64,000 bases of DNA from an uncultured Ferrovum sp. (GCA_903909215.1 CAIVUX010000051.1:1-64000); one strand, 5' to 3'; positions 40,352-50,633 are shown, numbered from the stretch's first letter. Translations and numbers: made by a program. The notes: a model not told the origin generated them from the sequence alone.

Positions 40352-41593
40352 TCAATGCCCCACGGAAGCTGCGCCCTTTTCACCGGTCAGCTCATACTCG
40401 GCAAAACGGGACAGTCGGAATGATTTAATGAGATCGTGATCGCGGTCATTGGCTAAGGTGTAAGACATGGTCTTGCCGCTAATGGGCGTGGCTTTAAAGC
40501 CCCAAGTTCCCCAGCCCGCATCCAGATAAAAGCCTTCCACAGGAGTCTTACCCATAATGGGTGCAAAATCAGGGGTCATATCTGCCATGCCCGCCCACTG
40601 GCGATTTATTTTTACATTCGATAAGAACGGGAACATGTCCAACATATGCGCTGACAGCCCTTCTGCAAAGTCGAGTGTGGAGCGCGTGGATTGCACTTCA
40701 TAGGGGTCTAGTGAGGCGCCCATGACCAGCTCACCGCGGTCCGATTGACTGACATACACATGTAAGCTGCCGGACACCAAAATGGTATTGAGCCAAGGCT
40801 TAATGGGCTCGGTCACCATGGCCTGCAGGGGGTGAATAATAATGGGGGTGCGCAAGCCCACCATGTTGGTAACCCGTGGCGTGGAGCCTGCCACAGCACA
40901 TAAAATTTTAGGGGTGCTGATGTAGCCGCGATTGGTTGTCAAACCTTGCACGCGCCCACCCTTCACATCGATGTTGAGCACTTCTGTGCGTTGGTGAATT
41001 TCTACACCACGCTGATCGGCGCCGCGCCCATAACCCCAAGCCACGGCATCGTGGCGCGCAATGGCGCCCGGCGCATGATACAAAGCGCCCAATATGGGTG
41101 CATGTCCGGCACAGGTCATGTCCAATTGCGGGCAAGCATCTTGGATGTCTTTAGTGCCCACCACTTCGCTTTCAACGCCCATATGTTTGTTTACTTCCGC
41201 GCGCCAGCGCATGGTACGCATGGCGGAATCCGTATGAGCTAAGGTGAAGTGGCCGCGCTTAGAATAAAATAAGTTAAGGTCAAAGTCCTGACCCAAGTCT
41301 TCCCATAATTTAATGCTGGCATCGTAGAACTCAACGCCTTCGGGTGTGAGGTAATTGGAGCGAATGATGGTCGTATTGCGGCCCGTGTTGCCGCCGCCTA
41401 TATACCCTTTCTCCAGCACCGCTACATTGGTCATGCCATGATCGCGCGCCAAATAATAGGCGGCCGCCAAACCATGTCCGCCGGCGCCGATAATAACGGC
41501 GTCGTAGGAACTTTTGAGCGTGTCATGGTTTCTGAACATGCGGGGTTCAGAATGTTTTCCATTGAGCGCAAAACGCAATAACCGCAAAGGCAT
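40352..41593 (-). CDS. mgdA: N-methylglutamate dehydrogenase subunit A (SoxB-like beta)
   Basis: A 413-residue FAD-dependent amine oxidase fold protein with the dinucleotide motif DAVIIGAGGHGLAAAYYLA at about 30-48 and the C-terminal GWGTWGFKATPISGK. This beta subunit carries out the amine oxidation step. It is the promoter-proximal gene of the operon; AGGAGT stands just before ATG 41593. The upstream 337-base region is shared with the divergent ftfL gene and probably holds promoters for both. Confidence 0.92.
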   Translation of the reverse strand: MPLRLLRFALNGKHSEPRMFRNHDTLKSSYDAVIIGAGGHGLAAAYYLARDHGMTNVAVLEKGYIGGGNTGRNTTIIRSNYLTPEGVEFYDASIKLWEDLGQDFDLNLFYSKRGHFTLAHTDSAMRTMRWRAEVNKHMGVESEVVGTKDIQDACPQLDMTCAGHAPILGALYHAPGAIARHDAVAWGYGRGADQRGVEIHQRTEVLNIDVKGGRVQGLTTNRGYISTPKILCAVAGSTPRVTNMVGLRTPIIIHPLQAMVTEPIKPWLNTILVSGSLHVYVSQSDRGELVMGASLDPYEVQSTRSTLDFAEGLSAHMLDMFPFLSNVKINRQWAGMADMTPDFAPIMGKTPVEGFYLDAGWGTWGFKATPISGKTMSYTLANDRDHDLIKSFRLSRFAEYELTGEKGAASVGH

Positions 41594-41930
41594 GTGTTAC
41601 TCCTGATAGCTCGCTTTATCGGGGTTTCCCGACCAGAACGTTGTTTCATGCTGTTCACTATTTACCACACAGCTTAAACACACTCTGATCATATTCTTCC
41701 CATGCGCGTGGGTTGTCAATACTACTATGCACTTTTTTTTAACAATAAGAATGTTTTTTTCGGTAGACTGTTCGGTCCGGCCATCCATGACGTAAAAGTA
41801 ATGCTGAAACCGAAAGCGAGCTTCGCATACAATATTAAATGGTCGCAGGAAAACAGTTTAAGAATGCTGAAAGATTTAACCCATTTTGAAATAACTTGAT
41901 GTAAATCAAGGCCAACAGGAGAAGGTTGTC
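41594..41930. promoter_or_regulatory. Divergent promoter region between mgdA and ftfL
   Basis: A 337-base AT-rich region with no convincing gene. It holds oligo-T stretches at 41733-41740 and 41754-41760 and an FNR-type palindrome near the ftfL end. Short open frames on both strands lack ribosome-binding sites and family similarity. Promoter boxes could not be assigned with confidence. Confidence 0.6.
41896..41909. promoter_or_regulatory. Perfect FNR/Anr-type box TTGAT-N4-ATCAA
   Basis: TTGATGTAAATCAA matches the FNR-family consensus exactly, extended by one more base pair on each side (C41895, G41910). It lies 21 bases before the ftfL ATG, overlapping or just upstream of the ribosome-binding site, so repression or a very short leader would be expected rather than classic activation. 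Confidence 0.5.
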
Positions 41931-43607
41931 ATGTCATCGGATATCGAAATTGCCCAAGCAGCAAAAATGAAACGCATCACCCAAGTAGCCCAGGACGCCC
42001 TGGGGATTGGGGAAGAGCATCTGGAGCCCTACGGTCACTATAAGGCCAAGATTTCATTGGAATATCTTAATAGTCTGAAAGATCGCCCCGACGGTAAACT
42101 TATTTTGGTCACCGCCATCAGCCCCACTCCAGCCGGCGAAGGCAAAACCACCACCACTGTGGGTTTGGGCGATGCACTGAACCGAATTGGTAAGAAAACC
42201 ATGATTTGCCTGCGCGAACCCTCACTGGGCCCCGTGTTTGGCGTGAAAGGTGGTGCCGCCGGCGGCGGTTATGCACAAATCGTCCCTATGGAAGACATTA
42301 ATTTGCATTTCACCGGCGATTTTCATGCCATTGGTGCAGCACATAATTTGCTGTCTGCCTTAATAGACAACCACATTAACCACGGCAACGCCTTACGCAT
42401 CGACCCGCGCCTCATTCAGTGGAAGCGTGTGGTAGACATGAATGACCGTGCTCTGCGTAAAATCGTAGTGGGCTTGGGTGGCACCGCCAACGGCTTTGTA
42501 CGTGAAGATGGTTACGACATTGTAGTGGCCTCAGAAGTGATGGCCATTCTGTGCCTGTCCAGCTCCCTGGCCGATTTGAAAGAACGGTTAAGCCGCATTG
42601 TGATTGGCTACACCCAAGGCGACCGTCTGCCCATTTACGCACGCGACCTCAAAGCCCATGGCGCTATGGCCGTGTTGCTGAAAGACGCCATCAAGCCCAA
42701 TCTGGTGCAAACACTAGAAAACAATCCTGCCATTATTCACGGCGGACCTTTCGCCAACATCGCCCATGGTTGTAATTCGGTCATTGCCACCAAGGCCGGT
42801 CTTAAAATGGCGGATTACGTGGTGACGGAGGCAGGCTTTGGTGCCGACTTGGGCGCTGAAAAGTTTATCGACATTAAATGCCGCATGGCAGGGCTTAACC
42901 CCTCTGCCGTAGTGCTGGTGGCCACCATTCGTGCCTTGAAATTCCATGGCGGCGTGAAGAAAGAAGATCTCAATAAAGAAGACTTAGTGGCACTTGAAAA
43001 AGGCATGGTCAATATTGAGCGTCATATGGAAAACATTCGCGACCATTACGGCCTGCCTTGTGTGGTGTCTGTAAACCACTTCACCTTCGATACCCAGGCT
43101 GAAATTGATCTGCTGCAAAAGAAGATTGAGTCATTGGGCGGCACCTTCGTTGTAGCGCGTCATTGGGCTGAGGGCGGTAAAGGGGCTGAAGGTGTTGCAC
43201 GTGCGGTGGTGTCCTTGATTGAAAAATCCACCAAAAAACATACTTTTGTTTACCCAGACAACGCCACCTTGGAAGAGAAAATCATCGCTGTGGCCACCAA
43301 GATCTATCGCGCTGGGCAAGTTACTTTCACCGACAGCGTGAAGAAGCAATTGGCCGAATGGAATAAAGATTACGGTCACTTCCCAGTGTGTATGGCCAAA
43401 ACGCAAATGTCGTTTAGTGCGGATCCTTCTGTTCGCGGTGCGCCCACGGGCCATACGTTGAACGTTCGCGAAGTGCGTTTGGCCAATGGTGCGGGTTTTG
43501 TGGTGGCCGTGTGCGGCGACATGATGACCATGCCGGGACTGCCCAAGGTGCCTTCTTCTGAAAAAGTGGATATCGATGCCAACGGCAACATCGTCGGCTT
43601 GTTTTAA
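41931..43607 (+). CDS. ftfL: Formate-tetrahydrofolate ligase
   Basis: ATP-dependent ligation of formate to THF, the entry to or exit from the THF C1 pool in serine-cycle methylotrophs. The 558 residues contain the nucleotide loop [31 protein letters not shown], and [11 protein letters not shown], all standard for the family. AGGAGAAGG precedes the ATG. Divergent from the methylamine operon and followed by folC, it fits assimilation of formate-level carbon together with FolD. Confidence 0.96.
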   Translation: MSSDIEIAQAAKMKRITQVAQDALGIGEEHLEPYGHYKAKISLEYLNSLKDRPDGKLILVTAISPTPAGEGKTTTTVGLGDALNRIGKKTMICLREPSLGPVFGVKGGAAGGGYAQIVPMEDINLHFTGDFHAIGAAHNLLSALIDNHINHGNALRIDPRLIQWKRVVDMNDRALRKIVVGLGGTANGFVREDGYDIVVASEVMAILCLSSSLADLKERLSRIVIGYTQGDRLPIYARDLKAHGAMAVLLKDAIKPNLVQTLENNPAIIHGGPFANIAHGCNSVIATKAGLKMADYVVTEAGFGADLGAEKFIDIKCRMAGLNPSAVVLVATIRALKFHGGVKKEDLNKEDLVALEKGMVNIERHMENIRDHYGLPCVVSVNHFTFDTQAEIDLLQKKIESLGGTFVVARHWAEGGKGAEGVARAVVSLIEKSTKKHTFVYPDNATLEEKIIAVATKIYRAGQVTFTDSVKKQLAEWNKDYGHFPVCMAKTQMSFSADPSVRGAPTGHTLNVREVRLANGAGFVVAVCGDMMTMPGLPKVPSSEKVDIDANGNIVGLF

Positions 43608-44931
43608 ACCATTCACGGACCGTCTAGAGTTGCTTAATCGAAATACGGTCCAAGGGACTTCGCCACCCTCCGCCCGCACCTTAGCGGAGTGGTTGGCGCA
43701 TACCGAACGTCTACATGAACAAACCATTGATATGGGTTTGACCCGCGTGGCCGCCGTGCGCGATGCCATGGGCCTTCATCCCAGATTCCCCATTTTTACT
43801 GTGGCCGGCACCAACGGCAAAGGTTCCACCTGCGCCCTGCTTGCGGCCTGCTTAAGTGCTGCGGGCTATCGCGTGGGTGTTTATTCTTCACCCCATTTGG
43901 TACGCTACAACGAACGCGTGCGCATTGGTGATGCGTTTGCCAGTGACGCTTGTCTTTGTGACGCTTTTTCAAAAGTGGAGGCTGCCCGGGCTACACAATC
44001 ACTCACCCCCTTCGAGTTTGGCACCTTGGCTGCCATGCAAGTATTCGTGGACGAAGCGCTGGATGCTGTCATTTTGGAAGTGGGTTTGGGCGGCCGATTG
44101 GATGCGGTTAATATTTTTGACGCGCACTGCGCTATCGTTACCAGCATCGCCATTGACCACGAAGCTTATCTAGGCCACACGCGCGAAGCCATTGGCTATG
44201 AAAAAGCCGGCGTGTTTCGTGCGCAGGTTCCTGCCATTTGCGCGGACCTCGACCCACCCATCAGTATTGCCAGCAGTGCCCATGAGCGTAACGCTCAACT
44301 AATGCAAATTGGCCGTGACTTTTCTTGCGGGGGCAGCGCAGATGACTGGTGGTTTTCTTTTGGCGACACCCATTACACGCATTTGCCGGCGCTTAAATTA
44401 TCTGGCGAATTTCAGCACCGCAACGCCTCTGCTGCCTTGGCCGCATTAATCACCTTGCGTGAGCGTCTGCCCGTATCCGAAGAAGCTTTGCGTCAAGGCT
44501 TGCAGGCAGCGCGCTTACCCGGTCGCTTTCAAATGTTGAGCGGCAAACCACTCATCATTTTGGATGTGGCACATAACCCCCATGCCGCCACCGAGCTGGC
44601 CCATAATCTACAAGTGCTGCCTTGCAATGGAAAAACATTTGCTGTGCTGGGCATGCTGCGCGATAAGGATATTGCCGGTGTAGTGGCCATCATGAACCCA
44701 CTGGTAGACAGTTGGCATGTGGCGGGTATTGAAGAGCGACGGGGAGCCACCCTAGCGGAGATGATGCAGGCCTTGTCTGCGGTGCGCGGAAATAAACTCG
44801 GTTATGAGTCGGCCTTAACTGCCTTCTTAGGCGTTCTTGAGGCCGCGCAACCTGAAGACAGGATTGTGGTGTTTGGTTCTTTTGTCACCGTGGGTCAGAT
44901 TCTCGCCCATCTGGAAAGTCTTAACGCTTAG
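43576..44931 (+). CDS. folC: Folylpolyglutamate synthase / dihydrofolate synthase
   Basis: Adds glutamate to dihydropteroate and folates, raising cofactor retention and affinity. The 451-residue protein has the Mur-ligase-type P-loop [27 protein letters not shown], and the DVAHNPHA C-terminal motif. ATG 43576 overlaps ftfL by 32 bases; a TTG at 43630, just past the ftfL stop, is a plausible alternative because family similarity begins only at [13 protein letters not shown]. Pairing with ftfL suggests demand-matched folate modification during C1 growth. Confidence 0.93.
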   Translation: MPTATSSACFKPFTDRLELLNRNTVQGTSPPSARTLAEWLAHTERLHEQTIDMGLTRVAAVRDAMGLHPRFPIFTVAGTNGKGSTCALLAACLSAAGYRVGVYSSPHLVRYNERVRIGDAFASDACLCDAFSKVEAARATQSLTPFEFGTLAAMQVFVDEALDAVILEVGLGGRLDAVNIFDAHCAIVTSIAIDHEAYLGHTREAIGYEKAGVFRAQVPAICADLDPPISIASSAHERNAQLMQIGRDFSCGGSADDWWFSFGDTHYTHLPALKLSGEFQHRNASAALAALITLRERLPVSEEALRQGLQAARLPGRFQMLSGKPLIILDVAHNPHAATELAHNLQVLPCNGKTFAVLGMLRDKDIAGVVAIMNPLVDSWHVAGIEERRGATLAEMMQALSAVRGNKLGYESALTAFLGVLEAAQPEDRIVVFGSFVTVGQILAHLESLNA

Positions 44932-45581
44932 CGAGGGTCCGTGGCTTCATCACCATACATGGTGATGGCCAGCATTCGAATGGGTACTTTAATGAGCTCA
45001 ATCGGACCATGCGCAATCTTTCCTTTAAAGGTAAGAGAGTCGCCCGGCGACATCAAATAGGTTTGCTTGCCATGCCGGTAACGCAACTTACCTTCCAACA
45101 AATAAATAAACTCCGTACCGGTATGCTCGAAATCGGGAAACACTTCGCTTTTGTCGTTGATGGTCACCAAAAAAGGGTCGAAAACTTTCTTCGGCCCTTG
45201 GTCGTAAGCCAGCAACTGATAAGAGTGCCCTCTCTTGGTTCCAGCGCGCACCACTTCCATGCCTTCGCCGTTTTTAATTAACTGCGCACCGCCCGTGGGC
45301 GTATTAAAATCGCGAAACAGATTGGAGATGGTCACGCCCAGGGCGTTGGCAATTTGAAACAGGGTGTCTAGGCTGCTGGAGGTTTGCCCGTTTTCAATCT
45401 TGCTCAGCATGCCTGCACTAATGCCCGCACGGGAGGCCAAATCGGCAATGGTTAAGCGGTAGCGCAAACGCAAATCGCGCACCGTAATGCCCAAATGTTG
45501 TTCCAGCATGCGTTCGCTACCGCTTCGTGTGGTTGCGGCAACGGTTGCGGGTTTACGTGCAACGCCTTTTGTGGGGCTCAT
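44928..45581 (-). CDS. XRE-family transcriptional regulator with cupin domain
   Basis: A 217-residue regulator. A helix-turn-helix of the XRE type lies at about 33-90 (LTIADLASRAGISAGMLSKIENGQ) and a C-terminal cupin at about 140-205 (HTGTEFIYLLEGKLRYRHG). The cupin usually binds a small ligand or metal. Its stop codon overlaps that of the convergent folC gene. The neighbours glycerate kinase, ftfL/folC and the serine cycle make a C1 or glycerate signal plausible, but the ligand is unknown. Confidence 0.88.
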   Translation of the reverse strand: MSPTKGVARKPATVAATTRSGSERMLEQHLGITVRDLRLRYRLTIADLASRAGISAGMLSKIENGQTSSSLDTLFQIANALGVTISNLFRDFNTPTGGAQLIKNGEGMEVVRAGTKRGHSYQLLAYDQGPKKVFDPFLVTINDKSEVFPDFEHTGTEFIYLLEGKLRYRHGKQTYLMSPGDSLTFKGKIAHGPIELIKVPIRMLAITMYGDEATDPR

Positions 45582-45616
45582 GACATTCCCTGGGTGAGTA
45601 TCGCTTTAACCAACCC

Positions 45617-46882
45617 TTACCATACCAGAATGGCGCGGAAATCGTTCACATTGGTAAGCGTTGGGCCGGTCTCAATTAAATCGCCCAGCTCTGAAAAGAA
45701 GCTATAGCCATCGTTATTGGCCAAAAACGCTTTGGCACTGAGTAATTTTTTCTCGGCGCGCGCCAACGTATCAGGAGCCAACTGCGCCCCGGCGTTATCT
45801 TCGGTGCCATCTACTCCATCAGTATCACAGGCTATGGCATGGATGCGTGGATGTCCTTCTAAGGCCACCGCCATGGCCAATAAAAATTCCGCATTGCGCC
45901 CCCCGCGCCCCTTGCCGCGCACGGTAACGGTGGTCTCCCCTCCGGACAACAGCACACAAGGCGCCGCCGCAGGTTGATTGTGATTGGCCACTTGCTTGGC
46001 GATGCCCGCATGCACCAAGGCCACATCGCGTGCTTCGCCTTCTAAACTATCGCCCAAGATGACGGGTGTAATGCCCGCCGCGCGAGCCACTGCGGCAGCC
46101 GCTTCCAATGAGGCCTGAGGTGTTGCAATCATGCGCACACTGGCACGCGCCAAGCGCGGATCGCCGGGTTTGGGCGTTTCGTCATGGGCTTTTTTGATAT
46201 GCGCATAGGCGGCGGCAGGTTCCGTGATGCCGTATTTATCCAAAATAGCCAGCGCATCGGCGCAGGTGGTGGGGTCGGCCACAGTGGGGCCGGAAGCAAT
46301 TACAGAGGGATCATCGCCGGGCACGTCTGAAATCATCAAGGTAATCACCTGCGCTGGCGCGCAAGCCGCAGCCAAGCGCCCACCTTTAATGGCCGAGAGA
46401 TGCTTGCGCACGCAATTCATTTCGGTGATGGTGGCACCGCTTTTTAATAAGGCCTTATTCATGGCCTGTTTATCCGCCAATGTCAGGCCCGCGGCGGGTG
46501 CTGACATGAGGGAGGAACCCCCGCCGGAGATGAGGCAAATCACCAAATCATCGGCTGTAAGCCCTTTCACGGAAGCCAAAATGCGTGCGGCAGCGCGCTC
46601 ACCTGCTTCGTCGGGCACGGGATGCGCTGCCTCTACCACCTCAATGCGACTGGTGGGCAACTTATGGTCATAGCGCGTCACCACCAAACCCTCTAAGGGG
46701 CCCGGCCAATGGTCTTCCAAGGCCTTAGCCATGGAGCCTCCGGCTTTACCTGCACCAATCACCAAGGTACGCCCCTTTGGAGGCGTTGGTAAATGCGCAG
46801 GCAAACAAGCAAAGGGGTCGGCTGCGGCCACGGCAGCGTCAAAGAGGGCACGGAGAAACATTTGGGGGCTGTCTGGATTCAT
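45617..46882 (-). CDS. gck: Glycerate 2-kinase (MOFRL family)
   Basis: Phosphorylates D-glycerate to 2-phosphoglycerate, a serine-cycle step between hydroxypyruvate reductase and enolase. The 421-residue protein carries the GCK/MOFRL pattern: VIGAGKAGGSMAKALE, LISGGGSSLMSAP, and C-terminal GGRNAEFLLAMA and DTDGVDGTEDNAGA. ATG 46882 is chosen; a TTG ten codons upstream would precede family similarity, and neither has a clear Shine-Dalgarno. It is divergent from glyA, the first gene of the serine-cycle operon. Confidence 0.93.
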   Translation of the reverse strand: MNPDSPQMFLRALFDAAVAAADPFACLPAHLPTPPKGRTLVIGAGKAGGSMAKALEDHWPGPLEGLVVTRYDHKLPTSRIEVVEAAHPVPDEAGERAAARILASVKGLTADDLVICLISGGGSSLMSAPAAGLTLADKQAMNKALLKSGATITEMNCVRKHLSAIKGGRLAAACAPAQVITLMISDVPGDDPSVIASGPTVADPTTCADALAILDKYGITEPAAAYAHIKKAHDETPKPGDPRLARASVRMIATPQASLEAAAAVARAAGITPVILGDSLEGEARDVALVHAGIAKQVANHNQPAAAPCVLLSGGETTVTVRGKGRGGRNAEFLLAMAVALEGHPRIHAIACDTDGVDGTEDNAGAQLAPDTLARAEKKLLSAKAFLANNDGYSFFSELGDLIETGPTLTNVNDFRAILVW

Positions 46883-47097
46883 ATGGGGAATAGGCTGTGC
46901 GATAATAATCAATTGAGTTAATCAAAATACAGGTTTCAACCTTTGGTCGACAACCTGAACCAAGTTATTATAATTATAGCTTCAAGGTTCCATTAAAAGA
47001 TTCTCTTATAGTTACGAGAAGACATTCTTAATTTTAATTTTGGCCATTATGTGGCTAAATCTTATGGGCTGAGTAAACCCTCTGCCCCGAGAGAAAA

Positions 47098-47111
47098 TGC
47101 GCTGCAGCGCA
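47098..47111. promoter_or_regulatory. 14-base palindrome before the glyA ribosome-binding site
   Basis: TGCGCTGCAGCGCA is perfectly self-complementary and ends 6 bases before AGGAGG at 47118-47123. It could be an operator or a small hairpin affecting translation of glyA. No riboswitch class was recognised in the 247-base upstream region. Confidence 0.4.
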
Positions 47112-47129
47112 ACATTTAGGAGGATTACC

Positions 47130-48377
47130 GTGTTTGATTCCAGAAAGCTTCTTGCCGATACCGACCCCGAGTTATGGGGTGCCATCCAGAAAGAGTATCG
47201 CCGTCAGGAAGACCATATTGAGCTGATTGCCTCCGAAAACTATACCAGCCCGGCTGTTTTACAGGCCCAAGGCTCGGTGCTCACCAACAAATACGCGGAA
47301 GGTTATCCCGGCAAGCGCTATTACGGTGGCTGCGAATTTGTGGATATTGCCGAGCAATTGGCCATCGACCGTGTGAAGAAATTGTTCGGTGCCGAATATG
47401 CCAACGTACAGCCCCATTCCGGCTCACAAGCCAACGCAGCGGTCTATATGGCCATGTTGACCCCCGGCGACACCATTTTGGGCATGTCTTTGGCTCATGG
47501 CGGTCACTTAACCCATGGCGCATCTGTAAACTTTAGCGGCAAGCTGTACAAATCGGTTTCTTATGGCTTACACGCCGATACGGAACAAATTGATTACGAA
47601 GAAGTGGCGCGCTTAGCCCTTGAGCATAAACCCAAAATGATCGTGGCCGGCGCCTCCGCCTACTCCATGGTTATTGACTGGAAACGCTTCCGCGACATCG
47701 CGGACAGTGTGGGTGCGTACCTGTTGGTAGACATGGCCCATTACGCCGGCTTAATTGCGGCAGGCGAATACCCCAGCCCTGTGGGCATCGCACATTTCGT
47801 CACTTCCACCACACATAAAACATTACGCGGCCCGCGCGGTGGCATTATTTTATCTTCCATGGAATTTGAAAAGCCTTTGAACTCCATGATTTTTCCAGGC
47901 ATTCAAGGCGGTCCTTTGATGCACGTCATCGCCGCCAAGGCCACCGCTTTTCAAGAAGCGTTGAAGCCTGAATTTAAGGATTATCAAATCAAAGTAAAAG
48001 CCAATGCCAAAACCATGGCTGAAACTTTCATTGAACGGGGACTGCGCATTGTCTCCGGCGGCACCGAAAGCCATGTGTTCTTAATGGACTTACGCGCCAA
48101 GAAGATTACCGGTAAAGAAGCCGAGGCCGTATTGGGCCGCGCGCATATGACTGTCAACAAAAACGCGATTCCGAATGACCCGGAAAAGCCTTTCGTCACC
48201 TCAGGTATTCGCATTGGCACACCCGCCATGACGACCCGCGGCTTTGGTATCCCCGAAGTGCAAAAGGTGGCGCATCTTATTTCCGATGTACTGGAAGCGC
48301 CCACCGATGACGCCGTCATCGCACGCGTGGTGGGAGAAGTGGGCACTCTGTGCAACAAATTCCACGTATACGGTTAA
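47130..48377 (+). CDS. glyA: Serine hydroxymethyltransferase
   Basis: PLP enzyme converting glycine and methylene-THF to serine, the C1 entry of the serine cycle. The 415 residues include [11 protein letters not shown], the PLP lysine in [13 protein letters not shown], and [15 protein letters not shown] 47130 is preceded by AGGAGG at 47118-47123; an ATG at 47097 lies upstream of that ribosome-binding site and would add unrelated residues. It is first in the operon with sga, hprA, mtkA, mtkB and mcl. Confidence 0.96.
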   Translation: MFDSRKLLADTDPELWGAIQKEYRRQEDHIELIASENYTSPAVLQAQGSVLTNKYAEGYPGKRYYGGCEFVDIAEQLAIDRVKKLFGAEYANVQPHSGSQANAAVYMAMLTPGDTILGMSLAHGGHLTHGASVNFSGKLYKSVSYGLHADTEQIDYEEVARLALEHKPKMIVAGASAYSMVIDWKRFRDIADSVGAYLLVDMAHYAGLIAAGEYPSPVGIAHFVTSTTHKTLRGPRGGIILSSMEFEKPLNSMIFPGIQGGPLMHVIAAKATAFQEALKPEFKDYQIKVKANAKTMAETFIERGLRIVSGGTESHVFLMDLRAKKITGKEAEAVLGRAHMTVNKNAIPNDPEKPFVTSGIRIGTPAMTTRGFGIPEVQKVAHLISDVLEAPTDDAVIARVVGEVGTLCNKFHVYG

Positions 48378-48428
48378 TCATTTATTTAAAACATTAAGAC
48401 AAAAAAGATTTATTCGAGGAGATTCACC

Positions 48429-49613
48429 ATGGCTGGACATAATTTTCTGTTTGTACCCGGACCTTCCAACGTACCCAACCGTATTCAACGCGCCATGATG
48501 GTGCCTATGGAAGATCACCGCTCGCCCAAATTTCCTGAACTCACTTTAGCCGTCATCAGCGGACTGAAGAAAATATTCAGAACCCAAAAAGGTACGCCCA
48601 TCATTTTTCCATCCTCCGGTACCGGTTGCTGGGAAGCCGCGCTCACCAATTGCCTGAACCCCGGTGACACCGTATTGGCGTCACGCTTTGGTCAGTTCAG
48701 CCACCTGTGGGTGGACATGTGCGAGCGTTTGGGCTTTAAGGTGCAATTGATTGAAGTGGAATGGGGTGAAGGTGCGCCACCCGATTTGTACCAAGCCGCA
48801 TTGGGTGCAGATAAAGAACATAAAATTAAAGCCGTTTTGGTTTGCCAAAACGAAACAGCAACCGGTGTGGCCAGTGATGTTAATGCCATCCGTCGTGCCA
48901 TGGACGCTGTTAAGCACCCTGCTTTGTTATTTGTGGATGCGGTGAGCGGTTTGGGCTGTATCGACTTCCGCATGGACGATTGGAATGTGGATGTGTGTGT
49001 ATCTGGTTCGCAAAAGGGGTTAATGTTGCCTGCTGGGATGGGGATTACCTGCGTCAGCGAAAAGGCTTTGGCTGCTCGCCAAAATGCCACCCAACCCCGT
49101 TGCTACTTCGACTATTTGGATATGGTGAAGAACAACGCCCAGGGTTACTTCCCCTACACGCCTTCCATTCCTATGCTCTATGGCCTGAAAGAAGCCTTGG
49201 CCGTAATTGAAGAAGAAGGCTTGGACAACATTCTGGCGCGTCACACCTACTTGGCCAACGGCGTACGCGCTGCGGTACAAAAAGGCTGGGGGCTTCAGTT
49301 GTGCGCCAAAGATGCAAAATGGTATTCCGATGCTGTATCCGCCATCGTGGTACCTGAAGGCTTTAACGCCGCCCAAGTGATTGAACGCGCTTACAAGCGC
49401 TACAACCTCTCCTTAGGTGCAGGCCTTTCTAAGGTTGCCGGCAAAGTGTTCCGCATCGGACATTTGGGCGACTTAAACGAATTGATGTTGATGGGCGCTA
49501 TTGCCGGTGCTGAAATGGCCATGTTGGATATGGGCATTCCTGTTAAAGCCGGTAGTGGTGTGGCCGCAGCTTCCGAGTACTGGCGCAACAACCAGCCTAA
49601 GGTGGCAGCATGA
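48429..49613 (+). CDS. sgaA: Serine-glyoxylate aminotransferase
   Basis: Transfers the amino group of serine to glyoxylate, giving hydroxypyruvate and glycine. The 394-residue class V aminotransferase has NVPNRIQRAMM near the N terminus, DAVSGLGCIDF, and the PLP-binding lysine in VSGSQKGLMLPAG. GGAG stands before the ATG. Its end overlaps the hprA start by ATGA. Adjacent glyA and hprA make the serine-cycle assignment firm. Confidence 0.95.
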   Translation: MAGHNFLFVPGPSNVPNRIQRAMMVPMEDHRSPKFPELTLAVISGLKKIFRTQKGTPIIFPSSGTGCWEAALTNCLNPGDTVLASRFGQFSHLWVDMCERLGFKVQLIEVEWGEGAPPDLYQAALGADKEHKIKAVLVCQNETATGVASDVNAIRRAMDAVKHPALLFVDAVSGLGCIDFRMDDWNVDVCVSGSQKGLMLPAGMGITCVSEKALAARQNATQPRCYFDYLDMVKNNAQGYFPYTPSIPMLYGLKEALAVIEEEGLDNILARHTYLANGVRAAVQKGWGLQLCAKDAKWYSDAVSAIVVPEGFNAAQVIERAYKRYNLSLGAGLSKVAGKVFRIGHLGDLNELMLMGAIAGAEMAMLDMGIPVKAGSGVAAASEYWRNNQPKVAA

Positions 49614-50563
49614 CCGGCAAAGTCGTCTTTCTGGACCGCGCCTCACTGAAAGCAAAGGTCAGAAAACCTGCCTTTTCCGACAGCTATGTGGAGTTTGAAA
49701 AGACGTCGCCCGAGCAAATTGTGCCCCATCTGCAAGGGGCCACAGTGGCCATCACCAACAAGGTGCCATTGCGCGAAGAAACGCTCAAGCAATTGCCCGA
49801 TTTGAAGATGATTGCTGTGGCCGCCACCGGCTACGATGTGGTGGATGTGCCCTACTGCAAAGCCCACGGCATTGCAGTGGCCAACATTCGCAACTATGCG
49901 GTACATACCGTACCCGAACATGCCTTCGCACTTATTCTGGCCTTACGCCGCAACATCTTGGCCTACCGCGCCGACGTGGAAGCAGGCGTCTGGCAAAAGT
50001 CTGATCAGTTCTGCTTCTTCACCCACGACATTGGTGATCTGCATGGCGCCACCTTAGGCGTTATTGGTGAAGGCGCCTTAGGCAAAGCCACGGCTCATAT
50101 TGCAGAAAAAGGGTTTGGTATGCGCGTACTCTACGCGGACCATGTTCCCCCTAAAATGGAAGGCGTAACCTTCACGCCATTTGACCAAGTTCTGGCAGAA
50201 GCTGATGTGCTGACCCTGCATTGCCCGCTGACCCCCGACACCAAGAACATTATCGGCATGAATGAGCTGCGCAAAATGAAGCGCTCGGCTTTGTTGATTA
50301 ATACCTCACGGGGCGGCCTGGTGGACGAATCCGCACTCATTCAAGCATTGGATGAAGGGTTAATTGCGGGGGCTGGTTTTGATGTGCTCACCACCGAACC
50401 ACCGCGCAACGGACATCCCCTATTGGATGTGCGGCGCACTAATTTTATTCTGACCCCCCATGTGGCCTGGGCGTCGGACGGCGCCATGCAATTTTTGGCT
50501 GATCAGCTCATCGACAATATTGAATTATGGGAAAAAGGAACGCCTCAGCATCTGCTGACGTAA
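49610..50563 (+). CDS. hprA: Hydroxypyruvate reductase (D-2-hydroxyacid dehydrogenase family)
   Basis: Reduces hydroxypyruvate to D-glycerate with NAD(P)H. The 317-residue protein shows the NAD-binding GVIGEGALGKATA (GxGxxG type), the catalytic Arg in NTSRGGLVDE, an acidic residue downstream, and the catalytic His in LTPHVAWAS. Start overlaps the sga stop (ATGA). The product goes to the glycerate 2-kinase encoded at 45617-46882. Confidence 0.94.
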   Translation: MTGKVVFLDRASLKAKVRKPAFSDSYVEFEKTSPEQIVPHLQGATVAITNKVPLREETLKQLPDLKMIAVAATGYDVVDVPYCKAHGIAVANIRNYAVHTVPEHAFALILALRRNILAYRADVEAGVWQKSDQFCFFTHDIGDLHGATLGVIGEGALGKATAHIAEKGFGMRVLYADHVPPKMEGVTFTPFDQVLAEADVLTLHCPLTPDTKNIIGMNELRKMKRSALLINTSRGGLVDESALIQALDEGLIAGAGFDVLTTEPPRNGHPLLDVRRTNFILTPHVAWASDGAMQFLADQLIDNIELWEKGTPQHLLT

Positions 50564-50633
50564 TCGCTTAACCCGATACATCCGTGACACATAACGCGGA
50601 GTACAGTTTTTATTAAACAGCTGGAGGAGATTC

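Noticed and set aside
36492-41593. Heterotetrameric sarcosine oxidase (soxBDAG)
   Set aside because: Subunit architecture is the same, but gmaS and mgsABC follow directly, which marks the N-methylglutamate dehydrogenase version.
41702-41899. A 65-codon open frame in the mgdA-ftfL intergenic region
   Set aside because: No ribosome-binding site, composition follows the AT-rich promoter DNA, and it resembles no family I know; better explained as noncoding.
46883-47129. A glycine or folate riboswitch before glyA
   Set aside because: The region has a short palindrome and AT-rich DNA, but I could not match conserved core bases of any known class.
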